Positions 37,475 to 51,300 are shown, numbered from the stretch's first letter. The stretch is DNA of 64,000 nt from Cyanoderma ruficeps (GCA_008694505.1 VZDJ01000623.1:14844988-14908987); one strand, 5' to 3'. The notes: generated by a model not told the origin, from the sequence alone. A program made the numbers and translations.

Positions 37475-38213
37475 CAACCAATCAAAGCTTATTTTTCTTG
37501 AAACAAAATCTCCAGTTTGTTGGCAGCCAAGCCTACCTGCACATCTATCTTTCCCTGAGCTGCTGCTTTTGCTCTATTCCAGCCACAGTTCATTAAGATG
37601 AAATGTGTTCTGCTGAAGCTGCCTCATCAGTAAGTATTGCTGAAGCAATTTGGTAATGATCTCAATGCACAGTGCTGGATTTTTATAGCCATCTCAATTG
37701 GCTATTAAAATACAGCACTGCACTTGGAAATTGCTACTGCACCACTTCAGAAATAGTTAGCATGATGAAGCTGCAAAAAGCAATGTTCATATCAGTGGAA
37801 ACCTTACTCTTTGTGAATGATTTCTGGAAAATGATACTTAAAATCTACTATGAGATTAGATATTCATTTTTTGCACAGGAGCACAGGATTCTTCAGACCT
37901 GCTTGGAGAGTTCTTAAGAGCTTAGTGGTTTCAAGGGAAAACCAGACAAAATACGTGCATATAATATTGCTGCACAGTCTTCCCAGACATGTTGTTTACT
38001 TCTTTGCTGCTAATAGAAAATGACATTTAAAAAGAAAGGGGAAAATCATAGTCATCATGAAAATATAAAAGACTTCAAGCAAGTAATATCCTACAACTCA
38101 CAAGATAGCTCCAGTTTCAGGTGAGACAACCAGCCAGAAGGAGGGATTTTGAATTCCCTTTGAAATCATCCATTTTGATTAGGAAATCAATTTCTTTAGT
38201 TACTGACTACTAA

Positions 38214-38345
38214 TCTCCAAAGATGGTTGAATTAGGTCTGATGTGAGGACAAGCTGATTCCACCACTTCCTGCCATTAAACTGCATTTCTAACAAAAAAA
38301 AAACCCAAACCAGATTTACCTTTTTTCTCCACTAAAGACAAAAAG
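38214..38345 (+). repeat. Local duplicated block, copy 2
   Basis: Begins TCTCCAAAGATGGTTGAATT, shares AGGTCTGATG, CTGCCATTAAACTGCA and CCACTAAAGACAAAAAG with copy 1, and has gained an A/C-rich run in the middle. Similarity fades outside these limits. Confidence 0.8.
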
Positions 38346-41300
38346 ACTTTAGAAAAAGCTGGAAAAATGAGAACTGAAGTACCATTCTAATAATAACTAT
38401 TTCTTTGTGAAATTGTGTCCAAGAACTACTTTTCCTCAGGAATGGAAGGAATCACTTCACAGAATCAGTGTGTGTTTCTTTTAAAGAAAAACTTCATATA
38501 CAGTAACGTACACAAATGAGATGGCAAACCTTTAGCCACCAAAGGCAGATTATACATCTGGTATTTTATTTATACCATAAAGAAGAATATGATAATAGCA
38601 GCTGTATGCATTTATTATCACTTAAATTAAAGAACATCATCCTCAGTCTGGGAAATATAAAGGTACAGATTTAACCTACCACTTTTACCACATCAGGTAC
38701 TGGCAACACAAATATGTCAAAATATGCTTTGAAAAGAGCAGAGGTTTTTATAGCACTTTTATCATGGTGCTTTCTAATTTTATGATTTTCAAAAGAATAC
38801 AGTTTTCACATGACAAACCATCAGACACATATTCTTACATTAGACAATCATACCCTGAAGGGAGGCCATGCTTTTCAGTGATATTAACTTATAAAGGATG
38901 GCTTGAGCCATTAACTTAAAACTGGAAAATTATTATTAGTGTTTGATGGAGCACATTCTGCTAATTGGAGGAAATGCAAGCTCCTTCAAGCAAAGACATT
39001 TCACAAAAAATGGTATTTTTGTCTCCATTGTGGTGGTTTTCTATTTACACCTGATGTAAGTGATACAGTGACAGTTATATGAAGTGAAGCACTTAAATTA
39101 GAGTTGAGAACCGAAAGAGTTTGTTAAACCCAGACTCAAGAAAGTTTGCCTGCATCCTCATTTTTATATGGTTCTGTCTTTTAAGTTGCCCCATTTTGCT
39201 CTGTTTTAGATAAGGATTCACAGAGCACAGAATGAAGAGAACATTGAAAACCAGAAGTAAATTCACAGCTGATAGGATCACAAGACTGAAATTCTTCAAA
39301 GACCGTAAAAAAAGGTTCTGTCCAAAATGCAAAAAAATGATTTTGCTGAAAACACTTTGGACCTTACAAAACATTTCTTAATTTTTAAATTAAGAAAATA
39401 TCTCCCTAACTTGCCATAAAACACCCCTATTCCCACATGCTAAAATTTGCTATGGCATATTTAGTGTCTCTTAAATTAGAGAAAATAGATCATTAAAGTA
39501 GTAGAAGCGATAGCTGCAATAAAAAAAAAAAAAAGAAAATGTACCATCATCAGTCTGGAGCAAGCACTTGCAATCAGTTATCAAACAGCAAGGTCTGAAA
39601 GCTCTCACTCTTCTCTAAAACTGGGAAATAAATAGATGAGGTTCTTTGTTTGCAAAAAGCCCCTTCTTTCATTTTAAGTGCTATAGCTATTACCTGAGAT
39701 AAAAAGGTAACTTTTGACTTTGCTTTGCTAGATAAAAGTTGTAAGTTTCCTCCTTTCCTTACTGAAAGCAGGACTTCAAATTCTTTTTTTAATGAACCCT
39801 CTATTCTGCTGTTCTGAATTGAACTTTTCTTTTTAAGCAGACATTTTGAAATACACATAACTGAACTGTACTTTTGTGACTATTTCAGTTGCCACTGCAA
39901 GCTAGGATACCATCTACACAACAGAACACACAAGATATTTCCAATAAAGCCATCAATCAAAACTAAAATACATCTATTCTTATGAAAAAAGAAGTATGAA
40001 CATCTAGGAAAGTACAGACAGTAATGGACTAGAGGACATTTCAGCAACAATCCAAGATAAATCTACAGTGAAACCATACCTTGTATTGATGGTGAAAAAC
40101 CTCTGCATCTTCTCAAGAAAATCTCATAACTTATCATAGAGTTAAAAAAATACACTTCTTAAACCTACTGATTCTTTTCTTTGTATAGTAATAAAGTTTC
40201 ATTACCTTCCACTGACTTTATCCACTGTCATGAAGAGTAAAACAAATAGTTACAGGAAAAGAAAATCCACCATGTGCCACAGAGTCGCTTCAGTTGGGCA
40301 CAGAGAACAATGAAATGGGAACTCTGGAACTGGTTATGCCCAGTGACGTACTCTAACATTTAAACAGATATACATAACTCCCAAAATAAATGTGCCTTAT
40401 GCCCTTTATATGAATCCCATTTTATTTTTGCATATTTTATTGAGATGTCTGGCTTAGGAGCTAAGTCTTTGCTGATTAAGAAATTTAAGATAAGAAGGAT
40501 AGCCACCCAGAAGGAGATACAGAATGGGGCTGAACCGTGCTTAAGAGATGGATTAATTTTTAATTTGATGCCCTAAAATGTAATCACACTCCAAATGGAT
40601 TAAAAGGAAAGTTTTGATATGGCCCTAATTCTGAGAGTAGAAACAGTAGAGAATTTAGTGCCCCTAAACATGTTTTAGTGTCCAAAGCAGTGTGGGGTGG
40701 ACCACATGAGAATGTGTCACTGGCTGAATTCATCAGGAATGAGCAAAAGGCATGCTTTTAAAAATCAAAAAGTGACAGAGCTGCTGGTCTGTCCAGAGCC
40801 TTTTCATCTAAAACGTCGTGAACAGAAGGGCAGCTCCAGTCACCGCAGCAAGATCCTGACACAGCTCAAACACTTTAATGATAGGCATTGTTATCATGAA
40901 GGGTGTGTGAAAGTAATCCTCTTTCTCTATGATTTTATAATCAAGGCACCAGAATATCCAGATAGCAAAATTAACTGTCCTTTACGTTGTTCCTTTTTGG
41001 GTGTTTTTAAGTCTGACATTTCTCCTCTGAAGTGTCCTGGTATTCAGCTGTTCCACTTCACATACCCTGAACTTCATTTCTGCAGATTTTATGTCTTCCA
41101 AGACACCACATTTCCTACAGAAGTGAGGTCAAAAGTTTATTATCTGATCCACCACTGCTGTAGTTACAAGAATCCTTGTTTTCTGCTCTTTCCCCCCTCT
41201 CCCCCCTTCTGGTACATTATACCAGAGCTTAAATTATCAGCTAGGTAGGCAAGTATGTAGGTAATATTTTACATGACCTCTGTGTTTATTTAAGTGTCTG

Positions 41301-44300
41301 ACTGCCAGAAGTTTTCTACAATGGTAGAAATAAACTTTTCTGGTGATCATTTAAAAACTGAAATTAAAAAATATCGAGGTTAATTTGTATTACTTGTGCA
41401 TCAACATACTAATTGTGCACCATCATATTACTCAATGCTTCTGGGTTTAGAAAAAGTATATTTGGAGTGTGACAGGATGGCATGAAAATGTTGAGGTCAG
41501 TGAAACTACATGGGTTTAAAATCCTCCAGTCAAATGCAACGAAATGGAACTGAGCACTGCAACCCCTGAACAGCGACTGAAGTTCACAATTCACTGCCCA
41601 TAAACAGTTATTTGCAGGGTCTTACAGGAAGCTAATGCACAAGTTATATTACAAAGCCAGACAGCACCATTAAATTGCTTTGTTTTGAATGCCTGCATTT
41701 TGCTCCCCAGGAACAAACACTGCAGCATGTGCAATCCATTCTCATTACTGCTAGTCTTGTTTCAATGCAGAGCAAGAAAAGCATATTATTTAATGACAGG
41801 GTTTTCAGTAGTGTCTAAATCCCAATGATTTAAATAAGAAAGCTGCAAGTATATCTTTCCTCTGTTACAGCTGTCAGCCACTGTAGGGATGCTGGCTGCT
41901 AAAATCTGCAGTGGTCTGGGAGTGACTGAAACAAAACATCTGGTGTTGGCCACCCAATCCTTTGCAAAGCCAAACAGTGAATTGTGGGCCTGACTGAATA
42001 GACATGGAGGAGGCATACAAAAGACAATCTCCCAAGAATATGAAAAAAAGAAAGAGCCTGCAAGGATGACAGTTAGCAATTACCTTCAAGACACAGACTG
42101 TGGCTATTTGCCAGTATTTGCAATCAGGTGTATCAAAGTGATGATCAGCTTTAAATGCCTACACAGCTGCAGCTCTCTTTGAAGCCTTGATTTTCCTATT
42201 ACACAACTCATTTGTGTCTTTGTTTACCTCTTCTCACCCCAGAAATAAAACCAAAGGGTTACAGGTTTAGCACATATGATGCTAGGAGAGCCTTTCTGTA
42301 AAGCAACAGGAGCAACTGGATGGGGATCTGCCTTCTGAAGGGACCTCCCGGCAGTACCTGACCATGCCCTTCCCCTGTCACATGCCCAAAGCCATCGCCA
42401 GACAATTCTTATTTCATATCTGACATTTAAAATACATTCACCAAATTAATCAATGTCTTTTATACGGTGGTTGCCAGCTACAAAAATTAACGCCCCATAA
42501 AAAAACCCAACTGGCCTCTATGGACTAATAACTTGTAAAAAGCCCTCATCCTGAATATCTCAGATGAAATTAAAAGGACCTCTACATATAAAGCCTTGCA
42601 AATTTCCTTCTTTACCAACTTCAAGTGCTGAAAGATATAATCTACTACACATAGACAGGCAAGTTAGGGATCTCTGAGTTTACCTGGTATTATGGAAGCC
42701 AAGACTTGCTTTCATGTGGTAAATTCTCAGGGCAGTAAGGAAGGAACTCAGTAAATGCTAGGTTATATACTGACAGAGACAGGAAAAAAATTAAAAAGGT
42801 ATTTGCTACTCTGAGTTTGGTATGGAACAACCTTCTTGTTTAAAAAACAGATTTACTTTCTTTATTAATTTTGTGAGTAGGAAAGAAGGAATGGTGTGGA
42901 AGCTACCATGCTGGTTTTTAGATCCTGCTCTGGACACTAAAACATCCCAATTTCACTCTGAGAAGTAAGAAACACTGTTTATATAAATACTGAGTGGTTT
43001 TATGTTGCATAGTAATGGTGTGAAAGACCAGTTCACAGATAAATCACCTGAAATATGGGGAGATAAGCATCAGAGGAGTGACAACAGCAAAGAGTCACAG
43101 GTTTTATTCTCAACTTCAGCTAAGTGTTTGATGCCACTGAACAGATAACTTTTTCATGGGAGATTTGAAAAAAAAAAGTCAAAGGAAAACGCTCTAGATA
43201 TTAAAAATAGAATTGATAAGGTTTTTATTGCAACTATAAATTATTTTCTTCATTTTGCTTTTTTATCTGTGGAACACAGAAAGCCTAATAGAGCATGCTT
43301 CCTTACTGCCTGAATTATGAAGGTAAACCCCTGGCTTTTGCAGAAAACTAGCCCATAAACTTATATTTTATCCAAGTTTCCAGCTAACTTGTATCTATAA
43401 AAGCAAAAATATTAAGAAATACATTCAACTTAACAATAAAATTCATTATTTATAGCAGTTATCTGTAGTAAACTTAATGTAAGACTATAGATGCAAAATT
43501 ATATTTTCAGCAGTAAGCAGCAAAAGTTCTTTAGCTTGCCCTTAAAGGCACTTTTTTGGTATCCATTCTGTTTTATGAAAATATTTGTAGAAAGAAATAG
43601 TTTCAGGCATACACTCAAAACAAACACAATGCAAACCCATTATTAGATAATGATTGCCTCTCTTGTCCATTTCCACAATGTAGCAAAAATTTGGTCACAG
43701 TGAATAGTTTTTACTGTTTCATCACAACCAGAAAGGACATGTTAATTTTAGTTTCTTTAACCTTAGGTCTCTCAAAATGACTATCATATCACACACTTAG
43801 TTTAATTCCAAATCTTTAAAAACACTGCCTACACTTCTACTCTGAATTCACATGCATAGAAAATGCCATTAGAAATGCTTTTCTATTAGAGAAACAATCC
43901 AGCATTGTAATTGACCATAAGAACCCAGAATTTCAGGGATTTACTATCAGATGCATGTTTAAATATATCTTACTCTTCTCCAAGAGCAGAGCATAATGAA
44001 TACACTGCAGTGTCAAAAAGTGCACTGTTTTCAGTGTTGCATTATCTTCGTTGTGCATTAGAGGTCAATCTCAACAATATGTCTCACTATATTAAATATA
44101 CTTCAGTACTGGTATAAAAAAACCCCATAGAGAAGCACACTATAATATTCATGTGAAGGGACATGTAAGGGAGAACACTGAAAAAGCTGCAGATTATTCA
44201 CAATGGATAAAACAGGGAGAGTAATCTCAGGCACTGCATATATTAAGATACATGCAAATGTCTTCATTATATATATATATATATCTATCTCAAAGACCTG

Positions 44301-44527
44301 CTTATGAAATAGCTATTATAGCTAAAAAAAATTAACTGCTGTTCATTCTATTCACATGCATCATGAAAATATGCATTTTCTTTGTCCAGAAATTAGCTAT
44401 GACAAAAAATGCTTCTAGAAGGGAATTTGGCTTTTTGTTCCATAACCAGAAGGTTCTATTGGAAGTGATAAAGCTCATCTAGATTAGTGAAGGTTTTGTG
44501 CTAGATTTCCACATAATTTTGTTGAAG

Positions 44528-44555
44528 AATAAAATAAAATAAAATAAAATNAAAT
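44528..44555 (+). repeat. AAAAT pentanucleotide microsatellite with one N
   Basis: Repeated AATAAA/AAAAT units with an N at 44551. Confidence 0.92.
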
Positions 44556-45027
44556 TCTTCTATGGATCTGGGTAAATTTATATTCTTGTTGTCGTGTTCC
44601 AAAGATAACTAGAAAAAAACATCATGAAAATAGAGAGGGTAAGCTGGATAATCAAAAAGCCTTCTAAACAGATGAAGAATTCAGAAACTCCACATTCAAC
44701 AGCACCTTAAAGGAAAGTCAAAAGTCTGAGCAGAGGAACTTTAGAGGTAGTAGATGTGCTGCCACATACTATCTCTGTGTCTCTTTAGCAGGTAAGGAGA
44801 CATCTCGGCAGTAAACACCAAACCAAGCAAACCACAACTACCTAAACTCCTTTATATTTCAGGAAGAGATGCAACCATGAATTCAAATTCCACCAGCCTA
44901 AGTGAACTCCGTATTTCAGTATTTGACAGGGTCAACCAGTTAGCAAATAAAGGCCAGATGCCATTTAAGCTACCAGAGAGGCTGAACACCAGGTTTAAAA
45001 TGGACGTCTTTTAATTTTCTTATCTAC

Positions 45028-45197
45028 CTTTCGGTCCTTTGAACAACTTGATCTCTACGACGGTCTCCAGTATAGGTCTCCTTCTGCGGACGTACAACCG
45101 CACTATGGAACCCGCCTCCTTCAGGGCCTCCACGGCTTTGCTGTGAGACACTTCCGACACGTCGACCTCGTTCACGCGCAGGATGCAATCGTTGACC
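45028..45197 (-). CDS. DLG2: DLG2 internal exon: C-terminal half of PDZ1 plus first residues of PDZ2
   Basis: This 170-nt coding exon begins with one base that completes a codon, then 56 codons, then one base left over. It reads [18 protein letters not shown] and continues to KLFKGPK, which I recognise as the second half of PDZ1 of a DLG-family MAGUK, the PDZ1-PDZ2 spacer, and the start of PDZ2. The helix B segment [10 protein letters not shown] carries the His typical of class I PDZ domains, which bind C-terminal S/T-X-hydrophobic tails of receptors and channels at the postsynaptic membrane. The spacer contains an Arg run (YVRRRRPI). The acceptor on the minus strand is a pyrimidine tract ending CTCGTAG at 45198-45204; the donor is GTAGAT directly below 45028. 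The last base plus the next exon's first two give Gly of the PDZ2 GLGF loop. The preceding PDZ1 exon was not found in the window. Confidence 0.96.
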
Positions 45198-45314
45198 CTA
45201 CGAGAAAAACACAGGACCATGGGCACCAAATGCTTCAGCCGTTACTTTGGACCGAACAAGGTTTTGTCAGCGGGGCTGTAAAATGGAGAATATTTCACTG
45301 GGAATCGCGGAATA

Positions 45315-45365
45315 TGATGAGCTGCAATGGACCCACAAGGATCATCAAGTCCAAGTCTGGCAGAT
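45315..45365 (-). mobile_element. Short CR1 3' end fragment next to the PDZ1 exon
   Basis: ATGAGCTGCAATGGACCCAC followed by AAGGATCATCAAGTCCAAGT resembles the reverse complement of a CR1 3' terminus. It lies about 120 bp upstream of the 45 kb exon's acceptor. Confidence 0.5.
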
Positions 45366-46589
45366 GACAGAGGTAATGCAGTATGCTTCACAAGCAATGA
45401 GACAGAGCGCTCAGTTCTTCCAAGAGACATACCTGATTCAAACTGGATCAAGCCTGATTCCAACCCAATCACCCACACCTACCATCCTTCTTCACAAGTT
45501 ACATGCACTAAAGCGATAGAAATCAGTAATAACTTGTCTTCACAGACTTCATTAAAACACTTTTGACTAAACAATATGCATTTCCTTTAAAACACTCATG
45601 CTGCATTCTATTACTACAGACCATAGTAAGGGCAACTATGGTTGCTCCTAAGGAAATCTTACAGTGTGATACAAAAGCTGTCATAGTAAAAATGCTGTCC
45701 TACAAAAAGCAGACAATTTAGAGGAGAATGCTTGATGCTAAATAATTCACTCAAGTTAAATTCTTTATGTTTTCAACACTGACTGTAGGCGTCAAGATCT
45801 GCTGTATGGTAATCACATTTTCTTTTTTATTTGAATACTAATAAAATTCCCTCATAGTCGTATTTTGAGCATTTACTACAGTATCTCAAGATGAACATAT
45901 AATCACCCTCAATGTCCTGGTTAAATGGAGCTGCATTCTCCTTATCTGACAGATTTGTCCTAGTTGGAAAGGAAATCTACAACTTAAGAGCAGTAAAATC
46001 CATCTCCAAAACAGCAGGCTAACAACTTAACTACTGGGCCATCCTTTCTTTGCAAATGAAGAAAAGTGAAAAGAGCAAATTCCAAAGAACCAGATCCACT
46101 GAGACTCTACTGCTCTTGTGCAGTACATTTGTTGTGAGAAGCCTCTAAGTATTTCGGGTACAGAAGAAAAAGGCATATTGTAAACAAATGTGTTCGTAAT
46201 GTCTGAAAGGACAATCAGCAAAGCAAACATGGGTCGCTAAAAATATTCCCATTTCTGCTATGTTTCTATACATAAAAATCAACTATCAAATGTTACTCTT
46301 GACAGCAAAAGAACACCTGATCTGGGTATTGATTAGGAGCCTTAGCACATGGAGGGAGAATTAAAATTAACCTAAAGTTATCAGAACTCTGAGAATTTTG
46401 AATGATTTTTGTCACATTCTTGTGCTGCTGCTTTTGTTTAAAACAAACCCAAATCAAAACAACAAAAAGAACACAGTTATTTGAAACTAGTCAAACTTGG
46501 AAGGGACACAAAGCTTCCCTTATGAGGAAAAGGACTGTATCACAGAGTTTCCAGATATCATTCAGAGGTCGGGTCTGGTGGTTTACTCC

Positions 46590-46740
46590 AATGCAGGAAG
46601 TTTTCATGGTTGGGAGAGGCTTTAAGCAACAAGGCCTAATGGAAACTGTCACTGCTCAAGGCTGGACATGACAGAACTAAAGGATCTTTAAGGTCCCTTC
46701 CAACCCAAACTAAACTATGTTACAATGATTCTATGCCTTT
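46590..46740 (+). mobile_element. CR1 LINE 3' end
   Basis: A diverged copy ending AAGGATCTTTAAGGTCCC, TTCCAACCCAAACTAAAC and ATGATTCTATGCC, the standard CR1 terminus. The proximal part is degenerate. Confidence 0.85.
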
Positions 46741-47174
46741 CCACACCTGTAGGCTTTTTTCTCTCTCATTAGAGGTTAATTTTTCATTTTTTAATAAATA
46801 AATACAATATTCAAGAACATACATGCACATGCTGCAACAATATAAACTTAAAAGGGTAATAGCAAACAAAGTCAGTAAACCCAGTTTAAGAAAATTCTGT
46901 CAGAATATTAAGTGGATGGTCTTACCCCTTAGGGATAAAATTATTCTGCTCTTGCAAGCAGCTCTTCAGTGCATTTTCCTTTATATTCACGTGCCAAGTA
47001 TATGGCAAAATTTTATTTTTGTGATTTCCCATTTATTGGTGGATAGGCCCTATACCTGTCAGTTTCAGACAGTGACAGGCTTGTGCCCAGGGGAAGATCT
47101 GCCTCACAATCCAAGATAACACAAGGCCATCAGAAGAGATCCTAGTAGTTTCACCAGTACATACAGTAGTTGTA

Positions 47175-47320
47175 TTGTCATATAATCAGAGAAAGGTTTG
47201 GGTTGGGAGGGACCTCATACATCTTGGTTTTTTTATGCTGCCAGTGCACATTGCCAGGTCATGTTGAGCTTCTCATCCATCTGTTGTTCTCCTCAAGCCT
47301 GCTCTCAAATATTATGCACA
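47175..47320 (-). mobile_element. CR1 LINE fragment (rearranged)
   Basis: The plus strand reads TTTGGGTTGGGAGGGACCTC and then CAGTGCACATTGCCAGGTCA and TGTTGAGCTTCTCATCCA. These are reverse-complement CR1 segments that are not contiguous in the consensus, so there is an internal deletion or two insertions. Confidence 0.65.
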
Positions 47321-48298
47321 CACCTAAATTTATTCAGGTCTGTAGAATTCCCCACACAGGTAACAAATTAGAATGAGTTAGGCAGCTTTTCACATGGCAC
47401 ACTAGCTCATCTAAGTTCTTTAACATAATGGACGTATTCCACAGAATTTTGTCGTATGAATTCAGTATGAAGGATGCCAGACAGTTAAATGAACACATCC
47501 AAACCAGCTAAAACTGATAGAAGTATGAGAGATCCTTTGCTGTTAAGGGGGAAGGTCAGCCAGGATTACTGATACTTGTTGCTATCTTCAAAGCAGGTAA
47601 TGGCTTATGTTAAGGAAAAACACCCTATTTTTAAGGGCTTAAACTTCACTATATTAATCTGAGTTTGATTTCTACTGTTTTCAAGAAACTGTGCAGACAT
47701 CTTTGAGAAGCTGATAAATGCTTCAGTCAACTTGCAAGTAAAGAAGACAAGTGCAATCCTTAGGCACTTGCTGGACATATAGTAGGTGACAACTGGTAAT
47801 GATCATTCTGTTCCCTTGTTCTGTGCAATATGGTGCCTTGAAGGGAAACCCAAAGCAGCGCAGTGTGGCAGCTAAGAGCCCCAGAAGACCAAATGGTCCT
47901 GCCAACACACATTAGCCCACTTGCAGCTCCCTAACAAAGCTAACTGGAACCAACTGTAGGCTCAAGAACAAGGGAATAATCTGTACTCCGTGGATCAACA
48001 TCATGACATTAAATCCTGTAGTAATCCACAGATCTTAGTTATCATCCAGACACCCCCAGCTAAGTCATATTAGTGGGACAATGCTGCTTTTCAAAAGCAG
48101 AGTTACCATGCTTTCCATTGCAGCATGGCCAGCATTCATAGATTCTTTCTAAGCAAAGCTAACTGGTTTTTTTCAGTTGCCTCCTCAGAAAAACTCAAAT
48201 TCATATGGACTTTATTTATTCTTTATTCAGAGCATAGAAATCAAGGTTAAAATAGCTATAATGGGAGAATGAGTGCCAAACTATGGAATACATCAGGC

Positions 48299-48321
48299 AG
48301 ATATATATATATATATATATA
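48299..48321 (+). repeat. AT dinucleotide microsatellite
   Basis: About ten uninterrupted AT units; similar short TA runs occur near 17950 and 44270. Confidence 0.9.
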
Positions 48322-51300
48322 CCTCCATATATCAGTATGGAGATATCAGATAGGCTACAAAAGTAAGACAAAGAAACACTTAACTTCCTGTTTATCCTTT
48401 GCTCCTTTATCCAACCTTTTTAGCCATTTCCCTACAAAACTGTTGATTTTTTCTTTCTTCCAGAACTCACAAGAGCTCAGCACTTTAAGCAAGAACATAA
48501 GATTCTAGGATGAAAGCTGAAATGATTATAATTTTCCTTTCAAGAGGTCAGCAATTAATTATAATTACATTTCCTGACCCTAAGATAATATGTCTAGTCC
48601 ATTAGCTAGAGAAGGATGACTCTCCCCTACTTTTTTTTTTTAATTCTATACACACCCTTCCTATTCCATAATAACTAGAATTTACAGCATATGGGGAAAA
48701 AAAAGTCCATATTGATACTGGCTCATATAACTTCCTTCCAAGAGGAATAATCTTTTTTTTTTAATTTCCACTAAGAATTCAGAATAAAGGATATCATATT
48801 TACTAGAGCAGCCTTCACATCTGTCTTTAAAATCACAGAATAAAGAGCTAACACTAAATGCCAATTACATGCATGCACCTTAGAGCATAGTTTCCTTATG
48901 TATAATGATCCTTAGAGACATGATCCAATTTCTGTAACAAATTCATATATACTCTTAGACCCCTTTCTGACATTGTAAAGTAGTGTAAAACTACTTCTAT
49001 GTCTATTTCAAAAATAAAGAGATAAAACTTATCAGTGGAAGAAAATTCCTGTCTGTCTCTGGAAGGCAGAGGGGATCTAGTGCTTATGAAAATGTCTGAT
49101 GAAGGAAACAGCCAATCCTAACTCAAAATTTGACACTTACGTGATTTATAATGAAATTCCAAATATCTCATGGTTACTACTAAAAATGCTACTTGATAAA
49201 ACTTAAGATGGGAGGAGGGGTTTGCAACTTACAAATGACAGAGCAGAATTAGAACCGAACTTAAGAATAATTTGAAATCCTAGGACTGATTTTGATTTAA
49301 AAATATGTGGAAATATTGGTGCCATAAAATGGTAAACCCAACTGTATTTAACATGAAGGCATTATTTGAAGTATTGAATCTGACCGATGCTTCTAACAAG
49401 AACAGAATTATCTTTACTTCTGATGAAAATAAATAAGGACTAAACACACAATGTTTCTTTTCTGAGAGAAAAACATCATCCTTTAAGCCTCTGAATCAAT
49501 GGCATTAATCTATTGCAATGAAATAAATTCAATAAAATGTAAGCTTTCCCCCAATAATGCTGGCCTGGTGCCATCTCAACTCTTTGTGTGCAACCTCTAC
49601 CATGTTTCATAGTCTACAAATGCAGGATTAAAACCTCACCTGCATCCCGCTTCCTTTGTCTCCTGTTTGCAGTCTAAATAAGCTTTCCAGAGGAGAGCCT
49701 ACACCTTCTTGGCTCATCTCAAACAGGGACTAGCCCTGATTGCAGCCCCCAGGCATACTCAGCATAAACACTGGATAACCAAATAAAGCAGTCTCCTGCA
49801 TGTTCCTGGCTGCACTCGCCCTTGCAACAAGCCTTCAGAAGCGAGTGCTGAAAGGAAAACACCTCAACCAAGCACAAAGGCAGCTGTGTGTGTGCAAAGA
49901 CAGGAACTAAACTCCTCCACAGCACTTCCCTCAGTAGATCCACGCGGGGAAGATGGTTTCTCCCCTTGCACTGGCAAACTAGTTTCAATGTGCTGGCCGT
50001 GGGAGCCCAGAGGCTGGTGGATGGCTGAGCTAACAAGTCTTGCTGAAAAGCAGGGTGTGCTTGCTCAAGCCCAGTGCAGTGCTTCTGCAGCCTTATAACT
50101 CATATCAGCAACTGGAATTGTTGTCATCCCAGAGCCTGAAATTTAAAAAAACCCCAAACCCTCTTATAAAATGTTTCTCATTTAAGTATGTGTGCAGATT
50201 TTACTACAATATAATGGAAACCCAGCCTGTCTATAGCACACCACCTGTGTTCAACCCACAGCATCCAAACCACATAAGGTTTTGGAGAGGCACCTGAAAT
50301 TATGTTGGTTATCCCCACAGTTCACTCCTTTGAATTTTTTCAGTATTTGGGTGTAGAAAATGGCCACTTACCTTTCCAAGTGAAAGGGATCTCTAATGGA
50401 TTCCTGCCTAAATGGCAGAAGGTGAAAGACATGGAAGAGCATCAGCAAAAGCCTGCCTATGCAGATCCAGCTAGATCAGGGCAGTCCCAGGCACTTTTCT
50501 CATTCCCTTATCCAGGGACATGCTAGCACAAAGTCCTACTTCTTGTCCTCCCAAAGTCTGCATGAGAAATGAAACCGTACAAATGAAATTCCTCCTTTGA
50601 ATACCCGGAGTCTAGTGATAGTTTTGGAGGCAAAAGTGCCTTCTATAATGCAGTCAGGAACTTCAAATCGCATCCAGGGAGGCTGTAGGTCCTACCACCA
50701 TGATCTGCAGGTGTCCCACCAGAAGACTTTGAGCTTTATTTCACTTCCAGAACAGAGACTGGAGCTCAAATTGTCAGGGAATAAGTCAGATTTCACGAAA
50801 TACCTCTCAGTTTCAGAATATGTTATTGCCTGAAATGACTGTGTTTCCATACCCTGCTAGAGACATAACCTTGCTGAGGCCTGAGACAAAGCCAGTACAG
50901 CCACAGAACTGTCATAAGACATTTACATTGCTTGTCCTTTGCTACTGCTTTAGTTATCCACAGATCTTTTTTTTTAAACAGCCTCTTAATGAAATCCCAG
51001 TGTATTAAAGGGTTTGCATAACAGTCACTGAATTTTAAACCCAAGTGACTGACTACAACAACAGTAAAAATATTAGCAGAGCACTTCCTTATCATATACA
51101 TCATCTCTTTATCCCTCTCCTTGCGTTTCATTTATGAGTCTAAGTTCTATTTTTGAAGCTGTAAGTCAGAAACAGACAGCATACTGCACTATATAATTAG
51201 GAATGGAAAAGTCCCTGCAGCCTTTAGACTCTTAGATGAAAATATATTTAGAAGCTTGAATATGTTCCTATTCACAGTTTCAATAGAGGATGCATCAGCA

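Larger units (their letters stand above)
19024..45027 (-). other. DLG2: DLG2 large intron between PDZ1 and PDZ2 exons
   Basis: A 26,004-bp intron bounded by donor GTAGAT below 45028 and acceptor CTTTTCCAG above 19023 on the minus strand. It carries CR1 fragments near 22.1-22.7, 28.2, 31.0 and 32.7 kb, a solo LTR nested in a CR1, a heat-shock-element-like site, and a duplicated block near 37.4 and 38.3 kb. The stretch 39000-45000 is AT-rich with only simple repeats. The longest open frame there (40697-41248, plus) resembles no protein I know. Confidence 0.85.

Noticed and set aside
49540..50100. GC-richer block with AATAAA near 49783, possible LTR or old exon
   Set aside because: No TG/CA ends with duplication and no coding similarity; open frames conflict between strands.
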